A stretch of DNA of 64,000 nucleotides from Vulcanimicrobiota bacterium (GCA_019637395.1 JAHBVR010000012.1:124001-188000); one strand, 5' to 3'. Positions 45,353-55,417 are shown, numbered from the stretch's first letter. The notes: a model not told the origin generated them from the sequence alone. Translations and numbers: made by a program.

Positions 45353-46465
45353 CTAAAAGCTAAGCAGGCGGCGGAGACGTTCTTCGACATCATCGGAGGT
45401 AAAGGGGAGGCGCTCCAGCGAGCGCATTGACCGGCCGTCGCTGCCGGGTTCCCAGAGGATACGGGTGACCTCCAAGGGGTGCTGGGTATAGTAGTCCCAT
45501 TGCGAGCCCCACCTATCCTGCTCGCTCACCTCTTGCATAAAGTCGGGGCAGCCGGCTGACTCCAGCACTTCCAGCGAATTCAAGCCCGTATGTAATCGGG
45601 CTAATCGCCGCGATCGGTCGGGAATCCTTTGCGGAAAGACTGGTAGAACCGTGGTTTCTTCCGCTTCCCAGCCAGGCTCGAAAGAATAACAGGCCGGCCC
45701 CGGCTCCAGTCCATTCAGGGAAGCCAGCACCAAACACATAGTGGCCAGCGGCTCCTGGGTGGTTCGATGGAGTTCGGGCAAAGCGTGGCAGGCGGTCGAA
45801 CTTCCCTCCCTCGATTCCCCGCCGCGCCACAAGGCCTGCACCAGCGGAACCAGTCGCTCGATTTTCTGCCGCTGGATGACTCCCAGCACTCCCAAGAAGG
45901 TAGAAATATCCTCATAGGGTTCGTCGCTTTTCAGAAAGCTCTCGGCAAACTGCTGCTCGACCTCTCGAGCGAAGTCCCCCGTGTGAAGCTCACCCCGAGC
46001 CAGGTTCAAGGAAAAACGCTCTCCCCAGGCTGGCATCACCGAGAAATAACGTTCTCCTTGATGGCTGAGAAAAAATGTCAGCGCTGCCTCGGCCCAGGAC
46101 ATACCGGCGGTGGTAAGCTGAGCGGTCGGGGCGAAAACCCCTGGGGGACCCTCGGGTGGGTCCCCCAGGGGATGCACCACAGAGATACGGACGGATTCGC
46201 TCCCTGTTGGAGCCAGGGCGATCAGTTGGCTATGATTCCACCCGTGGGTCCGGATCACCAGCCAGCCGTCATCCGCCAGGTAGAGTTCTCTGGGCGAGAG
46301 TTCCCCTTCAGGTTGTGCGCGCTCCCAAAGTACCCGCCCCCGCGAATCCAGCAAGCGGTAACGAAAATTCCGCTGGTGGCCATGTTCGCGGGGGTCGGGA
46401 GAGCGAGCCTCAGCCCGATATTCACCGGAGCAAACTTCGAGGTCAGGATAGTTCACACGGATCAT
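45353..46465 (-). CDS. Protein of unknown function at the end of the chemosensory operon
   Basis: 370 aa. The N-terminal half has short repeated strand motifs (RYRLLDSRGRVLWERAQ...YLADDGWLVIRTHGW), suggesting a partial beta-propeller; the C-terminal half is helical. It starts 10 nt after the REC-kinase stop. A 14-bp perfect inverted repeat lies inside its coding region (46138-46171). Function unknown. Confidence 0.55.
   Translation of the reverse strand: MIRVNYPDLEVCSGEYRAEARSPDPREHGHQRNFRYRLLDSRGRVLWERAQPEGELSPRELYLADDGWLVIRTHGWNHSQLIALAPTGSESVRISVVHPLGDPPEGPPGVFAPTAQLTTAGMSWAEAALTFFLSHQGERYFSVMPAWGERFSLNLARGELHTGDFAREVEQQFAESFLKSDEPYEDISTFLGVLGVIQRQKIERLVPLVQALWRGGESREGSSTACHALPELHRTTQEPLATMCLVLASLNGLEPGPACYSFEPGWEAEETTVLPVFPQRIPDRSRRLARLHTGLNSLEVLESAGCPDFMQEVSEQDRWGSQWDYYTQHPLEVTRILWEPGSDGRSMRSLERLPFTSDDVEERLRRLLSF
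46138..46171. repeat. Perfect 14-bp inverted repeat inside a coding region
   Basis: Arms 46138-46151 and 46158-46171 (CCCCTGGGGGACCC and its complement) enclose a 6-nt loop. On the minus strand the hairpin is followed by GTTTTCGC, so it resembles an intrinsic terminator within the 370-aa gene. It keeps the reading frame and encodes a Pro/Gly-rich loop. Confidence 0.75.
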
Positions 46466-46475
46466 AGGGGCGCAG

Positions 46476-47723
46476 CTAGGTCGTGAGGTTCAAGGTGGCC
46501 GGACTCAGAGAAAAATGAATGGTGGCTCCTCGATTGACGGCTCCCTCAGCGTAAATCCTGCCATTATGCCGGTGAATGATACGCCCCACAATAGCCAGGC
46601 CGATCCCGGTTCCGGGGAATTCGTCGGCTCGATGCAGCCGCTGGAACGGTGCAAACAGCTTGGAGGCGTAATCGGGATCAAAGCCCGCGCCGTTGTCGCG
46701 GAGTTGAAAGACGCGCTGGCCCCCCTCCTGGCGGGCTTCCAGGCGAATGTCCGCTGGTTGGACGTCGCGGGTGAACTTCCAGGCGTTGCCCAGCAGGTTC
46801 TCCATCACCACCCGCAGCAAACTCTCATCGCCATGGCAAATGAGGCGGTCCTGGATGGTCACTTGAACTTGACGCTGGGACTCGCTGTCCCTGGCTCGCA
46901 GCTCCTCGACGACTTCGCGAGCCAGTTCCGAGAGGTCGACCGGCCGGAAATTCAGCTCTGCCCGGGTCACCTGGGAAAGCTTCAGCAGGTCATCGATCAA
47001 TTCGGACATCCTGTGGGCGGCTCCGCAGATGCGGTCCAGATAGGCCCGGCCGTCCAGACCCTCCGGATAGCTTCGCTGCAGGGCCTGGCTGAACCCCAGG
47101 ATACTCCGCAAAGGGGCACGCAAATCGTGGGACACGGAATAACTGAAGGCTTCCAGTTCCTGATTCGCTTCCTTCAATTTCTCCAGGGTCTCCGCCAGTT
47201 CCGCCTGGCTTTGTTGCAACTGGCGATTCTTACGCACGGTGTCCTCGAAAGTAGAAACCAGCAGGCTGAGAATCTGCTCCTTATCCGAAGTGATGGCAAA
47301 TCTGCGACCCAAAAAGACGATTTCGTTGGCGTCCTGCAGGCCTCCATTGCGCAGCCTGTGGGTCTCCAAAATATTATTGACCCGCGCAACCAGATCAGCA
47401 GCCTCGTAGGGCTTGGTGAGAAAGTGGTCAGCGCCGCTTTCCAGACCCTGAATGACATCCATCGGATTGGAAAGAGTGGTCAACAAAATAATCGGAACCC
47501 GTTTGTGGGCCGGACTCGCCTTCAATTGCCGGCACAGCTCATATCCCGTCATGCCCGGCATGATGATGTCCGAGATGACCAGGTCGAAGGATTCAGCCCC
47601 AAGGCGCTCCAGGGCCTGCTCCGCGTTGAAGGCGGCGGTGACGGCAAACTCCTCTTCCTCGAGAATCAGGCGCAGTTCCTCAGCCTGCGTGGCGCTGTCC
47701 TCGACGACCAGAATTTTCGTCAT
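46476..47723 (-). CDS. Receiver-histidine kinase protein, output of the chemosensory system
   Basis: 415 aa. An N-terminal receiver (D in VISDIIMPGMTG, K in LTKPYE) is followed by a coiled linker, HisKA with YSVSHDLRAPLRSI, and HATPase_c with N-L-L-G-N-A-W-K-F-T and G-T-G-I-G-L-A. It has no membrane segment. Its start overlaps the cheB stop. In this position Wsp systems carry the GGDEF regulator WspR; here a kinase probably takes the phosphoryl signal onward. Confidence 0.9.
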   Translation of the reverse strand: MTKILVVEDSATQAEELRLILEEEEFAVTAAFNAEQALERLGAESFDLVISDIIMPGMTGYELCRQLKASPAHKRVPIILLTTLSNPMDVIQGLESGADHFLTKPYEAADLVARVNNILETHRLRNGGLQDANEIVFLGRRFAITSDKEQILSLLVSTFEDTVRKNRQLQQSQAELAETLEKLKEANQELEAFSYSVSHDLRAPLRSILGFSQALQRSYPEGLDGRAYLDRICGAAHRMSELIDDLLKLSQVTRAELNFRPVDLSELAREVVEELRARDSESQRQVQVTIQDRLICHGDESLLRVVMENLLGNAWKFTRDVQPADIRLEARQEGGQRVFQLRDNGAGFDPDYASKLFAPFQRLHRADEFPGTGIGLAIVGRIIHRHNGRIYAEGAVNRGATIHFSLSPATLNLTT

Positions 47724-48757
47724 CTCTGTTCACCTTCCAGCATCATTCTCAATCGCCGAGCCAGGCCGGCGGGGTTCAAGGAGTCATCCACCAGCCCCTC
47801 CTTCAAGGCCGCACCGGGCATCCCGAAAACAACCGAAGAACTCTCGTCTTGGGCGAGAATCGTCCCGCCGGCCTCGCGAACGGACCGCAATCCTTCTACC
47901 CCATCTCGTCCCATACCCGTCAAGATGACGGCCACCACGGACCTCCCGAACACTTGAGCCACCGAGTGAAAGAGATAGTTGGCCGAAGGTCGGAATCCCT
48001 GAATCAGAGGCGAAGGGTCCAACTGGATGGTCAGGTTGGGGGCGACGCCCAGGTGAAAGCCTTCGGCAGCGATGTAGACCTGGCCGGCGCGCAGGCTCTC
48101 TCCCGCGACCGCCGGCGCCACCGATAGGCAACCGACGGTATTGAGCCAGGCAGCAAATCCCTCGGTAAAGCCCGGGGAAATATGCTGGACCACCAGGATG
48201 GGAAGGGAGAAGCCAGCTGGCAATTCCGAGAGAATTCGGGCCAGCACGGCCGGACCGCCGGTGGAAGCCGCCATGGCCACCACCCGCGCCCGCCTGACGG
48301 TTGGCCTCCGGGCTGGAGAGGGGGGACGGCGCTCCGAGTGATCCCATCGGCGCACGACCTTTACCTGAGACATGGACTTGACGGTATTTACAAATCTGCG
48401 GGCCAGCAGTTCAAAGTTTTCAGCCTGCGGCCCCGGGGGTTTGGCAATCACGGTGAGCGCGCCCACGCCAAGAGCGCGCATAGAAATCTCGACCTCGGAA
48501 GTCCGCACGCTGGCCGATACGATCACGATAGGGGTAGCCCGTTCGGCCATAATCTGGCGAGTGGCCTCGAATCCATCCACTCCCGGCATGCTGAGATCCA
48601 TGGTGATCACATCGGGTTTTAAAGCCCGGGTCATGGCGACCGCCTGTGTGCCGTCGGCTGCCTCGCCCACCACCACCAGCTCGGGATCGGAACGGAGTAG
48701 CTCCACGATCAACTGGCGGGCGGTAGGAGAATCGTCGGCAACCAGGACACGAATCAC
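47720..48757 (-). CDS. cheB: Chemotaxis protein-glutamate methylesterase
   Basis: 345 aa from a GTG that overlaps the CheA stop (GTGA). N-terminal receiver with D in ITMDLSMPGVDG; C-terminal methylesterase with the triad S (AASTGGP), H (VVQHIS) and D (TGMGRDG). It removes methyl groups from receptor glutamates after phosphorylation by CheA. It is the WspF-equivalent position. Confidence 0.95.
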   Translation of the reverse strand: MIRVLVADDSPTARQLIVELLRSDPELVVVGEAADGTQAVAMTRALKPDVITMDLSMPGVDGFEATRQIMAERATPIVIVSASVRTSEVEISMRALGVGALTVIAKPPGPQAENFELLARRFVNTVKSMSQVKVVRRWDHSERRPPSPARRPTVRRARVVAMAASTGGPAVLARILSELPAGFSLPILVVQHISPGFTEGFAAWLNTVGCLSVAPAVAGESLRAGQVYIAAEGFHLGVAPNLTIQLDPSPLIQGFRPSANYLFHSVAQVFGRSVVAVILTGMGRDGVEGLRSVREAGGTILAQDESSSVVFGMPGAALKEGLVDDSLNPAGLARRLRMMLEGEQR

Positions 48758-50949
48758 AACAAGCGCGCGACCGTTTCCAGGAGCTGGCTCTGATCGAAGG
48801 CCTGCTTGGGCAGGTAGGCATCGGCGCCAGCCTGCAATCCTCTGGCCTTGTCTTGCTGGCTCTCCAGGGCCGTCACCAGCACAAAAGGTAAATTGCGCCA
48901 ACGCTTGGATCCACGGATGGCTTCGCACAACGCGATGCCGTCCATGGCCGGCATTTCCACGTCAGCCACGACCAGGTCAGGCTCGACTTCAGACAGTTTA
49001 TGCCAGGCGTCCAGGCCATCGGCGGCCACATGGACATCGTAGCCCGCTGCCTCCAGAATGCTCTTCTCCAGACTGCGGGTGGTCACCGAGTCGTCCACTA
49101 CCAACAGGCGCCGCCGAGTGACCGAGAACTGGTCGTCCCCGGCCGGGCGCAGACTTCCCGCCGGCTTGAGACCCAGGGCGGTATGCACCAGGTCGCTGAT
49201 GCTCAGGATGAGCGCAATATGCCCTGTGGACAGGATGGTGGCGCCGGCAAAGTGACGCACCCGCCGAAACCGGCTTCCCAAACTCTTGACCACGAACTCT
49301 TCCTCAGCCAGCAAAGCATCCACGGCCAGGGCTATCTGTCTTTCTCCCCAGGCCACCACCACCAGAGACTGCTTGCTCCGCGGAGCGGGGAAGCGTTCCA
49401 GGCCCAGGCCCAACACCTCCAGCAAGGAAATGACGGGCACCGGGGAGCCGTCGTTGAGAAGCACATCGCGCCCCTCCACGGAAGCGAATTCCTCAGGATC
49501 GATCCGGAGCATTCGCCGTACGCAAGCGGTGGGCAGAGCGTAGGACTGTCCCCCGGCTTTTACCAACACAGCCCGAATGGTACTGAGAGTCAGCGGTAAG
49601 TTGAGCACAAAACGGCAACCCCGACCCTCCTCGGAAAAGATCTGCACACGGCCTCGCAGGGCTTCCACGCGGTTCTTGACCACGTCCAGACCGACGCCGC
49701 GTCCGGACAATTCAGTGAGCTTGGGGGCGGTCGAGAATCCGGGAAGAAAGACCAGCTGGGCCAGTTCCAACGGATCCTCAGGCACCACCAGGCCGCGGCG
49801 CCGGGCCTGTTCCCGAATGGCACTCAGACTTAGCCCCCGGCCGTCATCGGCCACGACCACCTCGACGCCCTCGCCGCGCACGGCGGCCGCGACCGTAACG
49901 ATGGAGCGCGCCGATTTGCCGAGCGCGAGGCGCTCTTGGGGAGGCTCCGCGCCATGATCGACGGCGTTGCGCACCAGATGCCAGAGGGGATCTTTCAAAC
50001 TTTCCAGGATGGATCGGTCCAGTTCCGTGCGCCGACCCCTCAAAACCAGTTGCACTTCTTTACCAGCGGTGCGGGCCAGGTCACGCACGGTCCGCTCCAG
50101 ACCCTCACATCCATCTCCAAAGGGAAAGAGCCGAACCCTGCGGATTTCGGCTTCCAAAGGCTCGGCGGCCTGCTCCAGAAAGCGGTTGTCAGCGGCTGTT
50201 CGGGCCGCCAGCTCGTCAATACGCCGTTCGAGCTGTTTGAGGTAGTCCCGGGTCCGTTCCATCGCTTGAAGCGCGCGCCGAGGCAGCCATTCCTGGGCCG
50301 CCGAGGGACCGGTAAACTTGCGCAGAGGCTTCTCCAGGCGGGTCCACTCGGCGCTGCAATGCTGAATCACTTCTCGCAAAGCCTGCAATTCATCCAGGCG
50401 GGAAGCCGAGCGACGGCGGGCCACCAGCAATTCCCCACCGCGATCCATCAACGCGTCCAATTTATCGGCGGCGACCCTGACGAAGACGTCCTTTCTGGAA
50501 AGCGCCGGCGGAGCCGGCGTCTCCGCTGGCGCGGGCTCGGCCGTAGCCGGCTCCGCCTGCGGCCGGCCCGGCCTGGGCAGCAGGCTTTGCAGGGGGCTGC
50601 CACTCAGGGACTGCTGGGAGCGGAGACGCCGGGCGGCCTCCTGTAGAGCATCGGAGTAGGCGAACAACAACTGGAAGAACTCGGAATCGGGCTGGCGTTT
50701 TCCCTCCCGGGCCTGAACCAGCGTGTCTTCCAGAGCATGGCAGGCCTGCTCCAGGACCGGCTGATTTACGGAACGCGAAGCCCCTTTGAGGCTATGCAAA
50801 GTGCGCAAAAGCGTCTGCCAGAGCTCGGCGCGGGATGCCTCGGGCCCCTTTTCCAGCGCCAGCAGATCCCGCTCAAAAACTCGGGCGTGTTCCTCGAGTT
50901 CGGCCACAAAGGTAACCATCAGGCGTTGGATCAGCTTCTCTTTATCCAC
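48754..50949 (-). CDS. cheA: CheA histidine kinase with C-terminal receiver
   Basis: 731 aa. Order: HPt with L-H-S-L-K-G-A-S near residue 52, Pro-rich linker, dimerisation helices, HATPase (LVRNAVDHGAE, ADDGRGLS, GRGVGLDVVK), CheW-like domain, then a receiver with D in VVADVEMPAMDG. The CheA-REC fusion is typical of WspE and of alternative-function chemosensory clusters. It starts 5 nt after the receptor gene. Confidence 0.95.
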   Translation of the reverse strand: MDKEKLIQRLMVTFVAELEEHARVFERDLLALEKGPEASRAELWQTLLRTLHSLKGASRSVNQPVLEQACHALEDTLVQAREGKRQPDSEFFQLLFAYSDALQEAARRLRSQQSLSGSPLQSLLPRPGRPQAEPATAEPAPAETPAPPALSRKDVFVRVAADKLDALMDRGGELLVARRRSASRLDELQALREVIQHCSAEWTRLEKPLRKFTGPSAAQEWLPRRALQAMERTRDYLKQLERRIDELAARTAADNRFLEQAAEPLEAEIRRVRLFPFGDGCEGLERTVRDLARTAGKEVQLVLRGRRTELDRSILESLKDPLWHLVRNAVDHGAEPPQERLALGKSARSIVTVAAAVRGEGVEVVVADDGRGLSLSAIREQARRRGLVVPEDPLELAQLVFLPGFSTAPKLTELSGRGVGLDVVKNRVEALRGRVQIFSEEGRGCRFVLNLPLTLSTIRAVLVKAGGQSYALPTACVRRMLRIDPEEFASVEGRDVLLNDGSPVPVISLLEVLGLGLERFPAPRSKQSLVVVAWGERQIALAVDALLAEEEFVVKSLGSRFRRVRHFAGATILSTGHIALILSISDLVHTALGLKPAGSLRPAGDDQFSVTRRRLLVVDDSVTTRSLEKSILEAAGYDVHVAADGLDAWHKLSEVEPDLVVADVEMPAMDGIALCEAIRGSKRWRNLPFVLVTALESQQDKARGLQAGADAYLPKQAFDQSQLLETVARLL

Positions 50950-50954
50950 GGGGC

Positions 50955-52607
50955 CTAGCGTCCATAGCCCGCCAACAACTCTCCCAGCCTGGTCCCGAGC
51001 AGGTTCAGATCGCGGGCGGCCCGTTCCGTCTCCTTGGTGGCGGCCAGATTTTGGGTGGCCACCAGGCTGATGCTCTTCATGGCCTGATGGATTTGCGCCA
51101 TACCGGCCGCCTGCTGGCCGGCCGAGGCGGCCACCTGAGCGGCCGACTGAGCGGACTGATTGATGGTATCGGTCAACAGGCGAATGGCTTCGCCCGCCTG
51201 GTCGACCACTTTGATGGCGCCGTTAACGCTTTTGGATCCATCTTCGGTGGCCATCACCGCACTATTGGTGGCTTTTTGAATGGCGCTCAGAATCTGCCTC
51301 ACCTGCGAGGTCGCCTTCTTGGACTGCTCGGCCAGCGCCTTGACCTCGCTGGCCACCACCGAGAATCCTCGTCCGTGTTCTCCCGCTCGAGCGGCCTCGA
51401 TGGCGGCGTTGAGAGCCAGCAGGTTGGTCTGTTCCGCGATTTCATTGACGGTGGCAATGATCTCCCCGATTTGCTGAGCCTGCTCCGCCAGCACCAGGAT
51501 ACTCTCGGCCAGGGACTCGACCTGGCCGCGCACCCCTCCCATGACCGACACCGCTTCTTCGACCGACTTGCGCCCCACTTCGCCTATCTCAGCGGTCCGC
51601 TGCGAGGCATCGGCCACCGCTTTCAAACGGTGGGCGGCCTGTTCCGAAGTCTGCGTCACCTCGTCCACCGTGGCTACCGTCTGGGACACTCCGGCGGCCT
51701 GTTCCTGGGCGCCGGTGGACTGCTGGCTGCTGGCCGCCAGGATTTGTTGGGCGGCCGAAGCCAATTCTTGAGAGGTCTCGGTCACCGCTTTCAAGAGCCT
51801 GTCTTTGCTCTCTTCCGCCGCTTTGCGCTCGGTGATGTCAATAATGGAAGCCAGCACGTGCAGGCCCTCGTCGGTCTTCACCGGATTGAGACCAATCTCT
51901 ACCGGCACTTCGCGGCCGTCGCGGCGCAACGCGTAAAGCTCCCGGCCCACTCCCATCGAGCGCTGTTGAGGATTGGCGAAAAAGCCGGCGCGGTGATCCG
52001 GGTGGCGGGAACGGAAACGGTCCGGCACCAGCGATTCGATCGACTTGCCAATCAACTCCCCCCGGCCGTAGCCAAGGATCTGCTCCGTCTGAGCGTTGGC
52101 CATGGCGATGATGCCGGCGCGGTCCATCATCAGGATGGCCACGGGAGCTGTCTCCAAGGTCAGACGCAGGCGTTCCTCGGCCCGGCGGCGCTCGCTAATG
52201 TCGACGATGGAAGCCAGAGTATAAGTTCCGGCTCGGGTGATAAGCGGATTGAGACCAATCTCCACCGGCACTTCGCGACCGTCCTTGAGCAGTCCGTAGA
52301 GTTCTCTGCCCGCCCCCATGGCTCGGGGAGCCGGGCTGGCAAAATAGAGGTGCCGGTGTTCCGGATGGCGTGAGCGAAAACGCTCCGGTACAAGCAGTTC
52401 AATAGGTCTGCCCAGCAACTCGCGGCGCTCATAGCCGAACAATTTTTCCAACAATGCATTTACCTGGACGATCATCCCGGATCCATCCACAGTTAACATC
52501 GCCACCGGAATGGCTTCGAGAGCCACTTGCAGTTCCTCGGGGGAGCCCAGACGCTCGGGACTTCGGCGCGAGCGAGATGGCTTGCTCAAGGATGGGTCGT
52601 TGGGCAT
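50955..52607 (-). CDS. Soluble methyl-accepting protein with two PAS domains
   Basis: 550 aa from the ATG at 52607 with GGAGG at 7 nt. Two near-identical PAS units (both contain [19 protein letters not shown]) are followed by an MCP signalling domain with the tip [22 protein letters not shown] (quoted in part). No transmembrane segment, so it senses a cytosolic cue, perhaps redox or a ligand. The repeat of PAS looks like a recent tandem duplication. Confidence 0.93.
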   Translation of the reverse strand: MPNDPSLSKPSRSRRSPERLGSPEELQVALEAIPVAMLTVDGSGMIVQVNALLEKLFGYERRELLGRPIELLVPERFRSRHPEHRHLYFASPAPRAMGAGRELYGLLKDGREVPVEIGLNPLITRAGTYTLASIVDISERRRAEERLRLTLETAPVAILMMDRAGIIAMANAQTEQILGYGRGELIGKSIESLVPDRFRSRHPDHRAGFFANPQQRSMGVGRELYALRRDGREVPVEIGLNPVKTDEGLHVLASIIDITERKAAEESKDRLLKAVTETSQELASAAQQILAASSQQSTGAQEQAAGVSQTVATVDEVTQTSEQAAHRLKAVADASQRTAEIGEVGRKSVEEAVSVMGGVRGQVESLAESILVLAEQAQQIGEIIATVNEIAEQTNLLALNAAIEAARAGEHGRGFSVVASEVKALAEQSKKATSQVRQILSAIQKATNSAVMATEDGSKSVNGAIKVVDQAGEAIRLLTDTINQSAQSAAQVAASAGQQAAGMAQIHQAMKSISLVATQNLAATKETERAARDLNLLGTRLGELLAGYGR

Positions 52608-52626
52608 AATTTTTCCTCCAATGTTC

Positions 52627-53223
52627 TTATCCACTTTCCTTTTGATCCACAAAAAGACGGTTGTCGTTCAGCAACTTCGCTCCATCCAGCACCTGCATGG
52701 CCTGGCGCGTTACGCCCAGGAGATAACTCCGGGCGGCGGGGGTTACGCTGGCGGGCGTTTCCAGGATGTCCGCGGCCGGCAGCCAGAAGGCCTCCAGGGC
52801 TTCATCGGCCAGAATCCCTAATTCAGGCTGTTCTCGGCCCACCACCAGGACGCGGGGCTCTTCGCTGAGGCCTCGACTGGGGAGGCGAAAAATCTTGCGC
52901 AGATCCAGAATGCACAAGACCTCGCCTCTCAGATTGGTGACTCCGAAAACGAAATCGCCGGCGCCCGGCACCGGAGTAAAGTCGAGCAGACGAATGACTT
53001 CGCGCAGGTAGGCGGTGCCGATGGCATAACGTTCGCCTCCCAAACTGAAGCTGAGCAGGTGATAGTGCTGGCCGCTAGTGGCCTGCGGCAGGGGACGAGC
53101 CAGAGCCCGGGCCCGTTCGTCCATGCGGGCCCGGCCCTCGCCGGCGGGGAGTTCCAAGCTGGCCTCGGCCGCGGCATGGGCTCTGGCCAGGCGCTCGCGC
53201 ACGGCCTGCCAGTCGATGCTCAT
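52627..53223 (-). CDS. CheW-like coupling protein with N-terminal helix
   Basis: 198 aa from the ATG at 53223 overlapping the CheR stop. A 55-residue helical N-terminus precedes a CheW domain ([38 protein letters not shown]). It corresponds to WspD in order. It couples receptor and CheA. Confidence 0.88.
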   Translation of the reverse strand: MSIDWQAVRERLARAHAAAEASLELPAGEGRARMDERARALARPLPQATSGQHYHLLSFSLGGERYAIGTAYLREVIRLLDFTPVPGAGDFVFGVTNLRGEVLCILDLRKIFRLPSRGLSEEPRVLVVGREQPELGILADEALEAFWLPAADILETPASVTPAARSYLLGVTRQAMQVLDGAKLLNDNRLFVDQKESG

Positions 53224-54506
53224 AAAGAGGAAAGCTTGCGCTGACAAGCCTGAACCATAGCTCCGGCACTCCCTCCCTCGCCCCAGCGCAAAGGCTCTTC
53301 CGCCGGCAAGACCCGAGCGCAGTCCCGGGCATTGCGAAAAGCCCGGGCGGCCTCCGCCAGCCGGCCCTGCCCCTCGAGCAGATTGGCCAGTAAAAAGTGA
53401 GCAACCACAGCCGATGGGTCGAGGTAGAGAACCCGTTTCAGAGCCTCCAGCGCCTCTTCCACTTCTCCCTGGTCCAGCCCCAGCATGGCCCTCAAAAAGT
53501 GCAGCTCACCGGCCAGGGGGTAACGTTGGCATTGCCGCCGCGCTTCCGCCAGCAGCTCGGCGGGGGCGCGCTGCTGGAGCAGGCTGCGGAATTGCCGGAC
53601 TGCCTCCTCCTGAGCCGAAGCAGGCGGGGGGGCCGCCGGCCTGGGGCGCTTGCGGGGGGCCGGAGGCGCGCTGGGAAGTGAAGGGGCCGGCTGGCTGCGG
53701 TGCTGGGGAGACTTGCAGTAGAATACGCCCCATTCTGAGAGCACGGTGGTGAAAGGAGCCCGCTCGCCCAGGGGAGGGTCGGCCGAACCCGTAACCAACC
53801 AGCCGCCCTCGGCCAGCGTCTGGTAAAAGAGTCTGGCCAGTTGGTCCAAGCAACTACGGTCCAGATAGTAAAGGACGTTGCGGCAGAAGATCAAGTCCAC
53901 CTTCCGGTTCCAGGGCGGTACTCCGGAAGCCAGACTGTGCCAGGCAAATCGGGCCCGCCGAACGCGGGGAGACCACAACGAACCGCTACAATGAAACCAC
54001 TTCTCCAAGACCTGGGGCTCCACCCCGCGCAGAGACCAGGAACCATAAGCTCCGCGCTCCGCCTTGCGGAGTGCCTCCCGCGAGATGTCCGTGCCCAATA
54101 CCGAGCCGGCCAGACCCTCTTCCTCAAGCACGGTCGCCAACGAATAGGCTTCCTCGCCCGAAGAGCAACCGGCGCTCCAAACGCTCCACTCATGGCAGCT
54201 CCCGCGAGATTTACGCAGTTCCGGGATGATTCGGCTACGCAGAAATTGAAATTGATTCGGCTCGCGGAAAAAATAAGTCTCTCCCACGGTCAATTCGCCG
54301 ATCAAATCGTCCAGAGGCAATTCTCCGCTCTCCAGCAGGCGTTGATACCCCTCGATCTCGGTCACTAAATTTCTTTCCATGGCGCGCCGGATACCGGCTT
54401 CGGCCTCCTGGCGCCGGGCTGGAGAGAAAACCAATCGGGTGTGGTAATTCAAATAAGCCGCCACCTTCTCGAAGGCCGGGTGACTCCAAGCCTGGCTGTC
54501 GGTCAT
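53220..54506 (-). CDS. cheR: CheR methyltransferase with C-terminal TPR region
   Basis: 428 aa from the ATG at 54506 (overlaps the CheW stop). CheR signatures: TVGETYFFREP, WSAGCSSGEEAYSLA (SAM motif) and IFCRNVLYYLD. After a Pro-rich linker come TPR-like helices (EALEALKRVLYLDPSAVVAHFLLANLL). CheR-TPR is the WspC form. It methylates receptor glutamates. Confidence 0.94.
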   Translation of the reverse strand: MTDSQAWSHPAFEKVAAYLNYHTRLVFSPARRQEAEAGIRRAMERNLVTEIEGYQRLLESGELPLDDLIGELTVGETYFFREPNQFQFLRSRIIPELRKSRGSCHEWSVWSAGCSSGEEAYSLATVLEEEGLAGSVLGTDISREALRKAERGAYGSWSLRGVEPQVLEKWFHCSGSLWSPRVRRARFAWHSLASGVPPWNRKVDLIFCRNVLYYLDRSCLDQLARLFYQTLAEGGWLVTGSADPPLGERAPFTTVLSEWGVFYCKSPQHRSQPAPSLPSAPPAPRKRPRPAAPPPASAQEEAVRQFRSLLQQRAPAELLAEARRQCQRYPLAGELHFLRAMLGLDQGEVEEALEALKRVLYLDPSAVVAHFLLANLLEGQGRLAEAARAFRNARDCARVLPAEEPLRWGEGGSAGAMVQACQRKLSSL

Positions 54507-54949
54507 GCGCAAGTCCGGGAAATGGCCTGCTCCAGACAGTCGGATTCAGCCTGGGAGAGAAAACGCGCCAAATCATAGATCAAGACCAACCCGTCCGGAA
54601 GCCTGGCAATTCCTACGATGACCTCGGCGCCCTGGGCGCAGCTCTCGATATCCTGCTCCGGGAAGCGGACCAGACCCACAGCCTGATCGGCTCGAATGGC
54701 CACCAGGCGGGACCCCGCCCAGGCCAACAAGAGATGATCCGTGTGGCAGGGTGGGCGCGCCGGCAAGCCAAAGCGGAGCCGAAGATCGAAAACCGGGGCG
54801 GTCTGGCCGCGCACGTTCAGCACGCCTTCCACCACAGGGGGTGAGCCCGGCAGCGGCAGGCTGGAGGCGGAACGGAGAACCTCGCAAACCTGGGCGAGAG
54901 GTATTCCGTAGCGGTTTCGATCCAGTTCTATGACGAAGATATCTTGCAT
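54503..54949 (-). CDS. cheW: CheW coupling protein
   Basis: 148 aa. CheW fold: FVIELDRNRYGIPLAQVCEVLR, then GVLNVRGQTAPVFDLRLRFGLP. First gene of the eight-gene chemosensory run; overlaps cheR by 4 nt. It corresponds to WspB. Promoter candidates lie in the 174-bp divergent region upstream. Confidence 0.92.
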   Translation of the reverse strand: MQDIFVIELDRNRYGIPLAQVCEVLRSASSLPLPGSPPVVEGVLNVRGQTAPVFDLRLRFGLPARPPCHTDHLLLAWAGSRLVAIRADQAVGLVRFPEQDIESCAQGAEVIVGIARLPDGLVLIYDLARFLSQAESDCLEQAISRTCA

Positions 54950-55123
54950 TTTGCCGCGCCCCTCCGCCCTGAATTCACATTACCAGAGGGCGGAATTAGC
55001 CGGCCTGGGAAAAGTCTCCTTCCTCTCTCCATCGACGCCATAGCCTATGGAATGGGTTTCGGGCGACCCCGTTAAGTAAAACCTCATCACTTATTCAGAC
55101 AGTTTTCATCCTGAGCGGATACG
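54950..55123. other. Divergent intergenic region before the chemosensory operon
   Basis: 174 bp between the first cheW and the SMR-type pair, so it must hold both promoters. I can pick no convincing -10/-35 pair by eye, and there is no RNA gene or repeat. Confidence 0.4.
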
Positions 55124-55417
55124 GTGAGACGCGTGTTGGCGATTTTCTTCACATTGGCCGCCGTTGGCGCGCAAACCTTGGCGAATTATGCGTTGCGCGG
55201 GGAGCGTTATGGTCCCGGCATAGCCCTTCTGGCCGGCCATTTCTTCCTCTGGTGCCTCGCCCTGCGCCTGGCTCCGCTGACCCTGCTCATCCCCTGGACG
55301 GCCCTTAGCCACGTTCTCAACGCCTTCCTGGCCAGAAAAATTCTGCGCGAGAGGGTTACCCGACGGCGCTGGGCCGGCACTCTCCTGATCGCCCTGGGCA
55401 TCGTGCTATGCAACTGA
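55124..55417 (+). CDS. SMR/EamA-type small membrane protein, subunit 1
   Basis: 97 aa, GTG start. Four membrane segments; a conserved Pro-Trp-Thr-Ala-Leu in the third helix (LLIPWTALSHVLNAFLARKIL) is typical of ArnE/ArnF-like and EmrE-like half-transporters. It overlaps the second subunit by 10 nt, so a heterodimer is likely. Substrate unknown; lipid-linked sugars are possible. Confidence 0.8.
   Translation: MRRVLAIFFTLAAVGAQTLANYALRGERYGPGIALLAGHFFLWCLALRLAPLTLLIPWTALSHVLNAFLARKILRERVTRRRWAGTLLIALGIVLCN

Noticed and set aside
51051-52373. Plus-strand frame of 440 codons
   Set aside because: Antisense to the receptor gene, which has the conserved MCP tip.
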